This document shows, in pieces, positions 31,990 through 33,503 of a DNA stretch of 33,503 nucleotides. Source of the stretch: Bacteroidia bacterium (GTDB taxonomy: Bacteria > Bacteroidota > Bacteroidia > 2-12-FULL-35-15); assembly GCA_020051175.1 (NCBI GenBank), contig JAGVJJ010000016.1:1-33503 (forward strand), in the 5' to 3' direction. The notes below the pieces were generated by a model. That model was not told the DNA's origin. It saw nothing but the letters and a program-made list of their open reading frames with translations, and made no database searches. Both the position numbers and the translations under genes were made by a program. The first letter of the stretch is position 1, and every line of letters begins with the position of its first letter.

Positions 31990-32772
31990 ATGTCAGCATC
32001 TTACGGTCTTATCGGTTATCCGCTTTCCCACTCTTTTTCAAAACAATATTTTACGGAAAAGTTTGAAAAAGAAGGCATTTCCGGATGTGAATATAATCTC
32101 TATCCTTTAGATGACATTCGCTCATTACCAAAGCTCATTACCGAAAACCCTGGCTTAAAAGGTCTTAATGTTACTATCCCGCATAAAGAAAGCGTACTCT
32201 CATTCCTGGATGAACTTGACGAAACAGCAAAAGCGGTAGGTGCTGTAAATTGCATAAAAATAACATCTCAAATCCTAAATCCTGGATCAAAAAATCTAAA
32301 AGGCTATAACACTGATGTTGCCGGTTTCCGCCAAAGCATCAAACCATTCCTTGAAATTCAGCACGAACGTGCTTTGATCATTGGGACTGGCGGGGCTGCT
32401 AAAGCCGTGGCCTACGTTTTAAAAGAGATTGGAATTGATTGTTATTTCGTTACCCGTGACAAACATGGCGCGAAGGTTTCTTCTTATTACTCCGATAAGC
32501 TTTTTACTTATAACGAGCTGAATGAATATATTATCAATGCATTCAAGCTCATTGTAAACACCACACCTGTAGGGATGTATCCCAATGTGGATGGCTGTCC
32601 GGCCCTGCCCTACCAGTTTTTACAACCTTCTCATTTGTTGTACGACCTGGTGTATAATCCCATTGAAACCGAATTCTTAAAACAAGGGAAATTAAAAGGT
32701 ACTGCCACGGTAAATGGCTTATCCATGCTTCACTTACAGGCCGAAGAAGCCTGGAGGATATGGAATAGCTAA
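31990..32772 (+). CDS. aroE: Shikimate dehydrogenase
   Basis: 260 aa. Converts 3-dehydroshikimate to shikimate with NADPH in aromatic amino acid synthesis. Substrate site PLSHSFSKQYF (S14, S16), catalytic Lys K66 in NVTIPHKES, and NTDVAGF carrying the catalytic Asp. Nucleotide loop GTGGAAKAVAYV, then NTTPVGMYPN, and the C-terminal GLSMLHLQAEEAW. It starts 43 bp after dedA, so it may be transcribed with it. No other aro gene is in view. Confidence 0.93.
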   Translation: MSASYGLIGYPLSHSFSKQYFTEKFEKEGISGCEYNLYPLDDIRSLPKLITENPGLKGLNVTIPHKESVLSFLDELDETAKAVGAVNCIKITSQILNPGSKNLKGYNTDVAGFRQSIKPFLEIQHERALIIGTGGAAKAVAYVLKEIGIDCYFVTRDKHGAKVSSYYSDKLFTYNELNEYIINAFKLIVNTTPVGMYPNVDGCPALPYQFLQPSHLLYDLVYNPIETEFLKQGKLKGTATVNGLSMLHLQAEEAWRIWNS

Positions 32773-32813
32773 ACTCATGGCATTTATTTTTCTGTTTACG
32801 TTATAAGTTGCCC

Positions 32814-32867
32814 GCAAAGCCGCCAAGGCGCAAATAATACAGTAACTTTGCGCCTCTGCGCCTTTGC
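32814..32867. repeat. REP-like hairpin between aroE and uvrB
   Basis: GCAAAGCCGCCAAGGCGCAAA (32814-32834) and TTTGCGCCTCTGCGCCTTTGC (32847-32867) pair with 18 of 21 matches and a 12-nt loop. It resembles a widespread 'GGCGCAGAGGCGCAAAG' intergenic repeat family and may also terminate aroE transcription. Confidence 0.6.
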
Positions 32868-32892
32868 GAGAACTATTTTCATTTTAAATTCG

Positions 32893-32900
32893 TAACTTCG
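32893..32900 (+). promoter_or_regulatory. Possible -7 element of uvrB
   Basis: TAACTTCG(C), the TTCG variant of TAnnTTTG, lies 7 nt before the uvrB ATG. Transcripts would be almost leaderless. No LexA-type box is obvious. Confidence 0.4.
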
Positions 32901-32907
32901 CTATACC

Positions 32908-33503
32908 ATGCAATTCAAAATAATCTCCGATTTTCAACCCACCGGTGATCAGCCATCCGCAATAAAACAGCTGGTAGAAGGTGTAAACAATAACATGCCT
33001 GCCCAAACCTTGTTGGGAGTGACCGGTTCCGGAAAAACGTTTACCATTGCCAATGTAATTGAGCAAACACAAAAGCCAACCCTGATATTGAGTCACAATA
33101 AAACGCTGGCAGCCCAATTATACGGTGAATTCAAACAGTTTTTCCCGAAAAATGCGGTAGAATATTTTGTCAGCTATTATGATTATTATCAGCCAGAGGC
33201 CTTTCTTCCCAGCTCAAACACATACATTGAAAAGGATTTATCCATCAATGATGAAATAGAGAAATTACGTTTAAGCACCACTTCCGCCCTGCTTTCCGGA
33301 AGGCGTGATGTTATTGTAGTATCATCCGTTTCCTGCATTTACGGTATTGGAAATCCTGTAGAATTTAAAAGCAATGTTATTTCCATAAAAAAAGGGGATA
33401 TTATCAGCCGTAATAAATTTTTACACAGATTGGTTGAAAGCCTTTACTCACGCAGCACGGAGGAACTTTTACGCGGAAATTTCCGTGTTAAGGGTGATAC
33501 AGT
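32908..33503 (+). CDS. uvrB: Excinuclease ABC subunit B (UvrB), 5' part
   Basis: Open from ATG 32908 to the window end, 198 codons of an expected about 670. Starts [20 protein letters not shown], then Walker A GVTGSGKT (K43), [17 protein letters not shown], the beta-hairpin region [20 protein letters not shown] that clamps DNA, and [14 protein letters not shown]. Nucleotide-excision repair helicase-like subunit that works with UvrA and UvrC. Confidence 0.95.
   Translation, partial: MQFKIISDFQPTGDQPSAIKQLVEGVNNNMPAQTLLGVTGSGKTFTIANVIEQTQKPTLILSHNKTLAAQLYGEFKQFFPKNAVEYFVSYYDYYQPEAFLPSSNTYIEKDLSINDEIEKLRLSTTSALLSGRRDVIVVSSVSCIYGIGNPVEFKSNVISIKKGDIISRNKFLHRLVESLYSRSTEELLRGNFRVKGDT

Overview
The window comes from a Bacteroidota chromosome. 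The evidence is: two secreted proteins with C-terminal type IX secretion (T9SS) sorting domains; many promoters with the Bacteroidota -7 element TAnnTTTG and no strong Shine-Dalgarno sites; a cbb3 oxidase set with a CcoI-type ATPase; and a GlmM-like phosphohexomutase with the GGEGNGG loop. I cannot name a genus.

Layout. 1-13.4 kb is an oxygen-limitation and stress block. It holds ccoN (cut by the left edge) with ccoS; a DUF1275 membrane protein; a minus-strand operon usp-usp-cbpA-dinD-like-ccoI; a divergent cytoplasmic PAS histidine kinase followed by a receiver-CRP fusion regulator; DoxX plus a small conserved protein; an ArsR regulator; a decayed TauE/SafE permease pseudogene; and an orphan receiver-DHp protein. 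13.5-17.7 kb holds two large T9SS-exported proteins. 17.9-22.0 kb is a copA / O-methyltransferase / glycosyltransferase operon. 22.1-23.6 kb holds tRNA-His with its own promoter and terminator, then a small AT-rich accessory stretch (82-aa unknown protein and a HigBA toxin-antitoxin pair). 23.7-33.5 kb is mostly housekeeping: cysteine desulfurase, TPR/GT-C membrane protein, GlmM-like mutase, TPR protein, ComA-like phosphosulfolactate synthase, rhodanese, DedA, AroE and the start of uvrB.

Main result. Five promoters in the first 13 kb share one architecture: two 12-bp palindromic boxes of the type TGAY-N4-RTCA (some right arms CTCA), with centres exactly 22 bp apart. The promoter-proximal centre lies exactly 36.5 bp from the last G of the -7 element in all five cases. 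They drive ccoS/ccoN, the usp-usp-cbpA-dinD-like-ccoI operon, the PAS kinase/receiver-CRP operon (these two divergent operons share one box pair), DoxX plus its partner, and the receiver-DHp gene. The receiver-CRP protein keeps the Glu and Arg that read the TGA core in CRP/FNR. It has lost the cAMP ligands and has no Fe-S cysteines. I infer that it controls this regulon by phosphorylation: a two-protein version of the rhizobial FixL-FixJ-FixK cascade that turns on high-affinity respiration and a stress programme. The orphan receiver-DHp protein, under the same promoter type, may be a phosphate shuttle or sink in this circuit.
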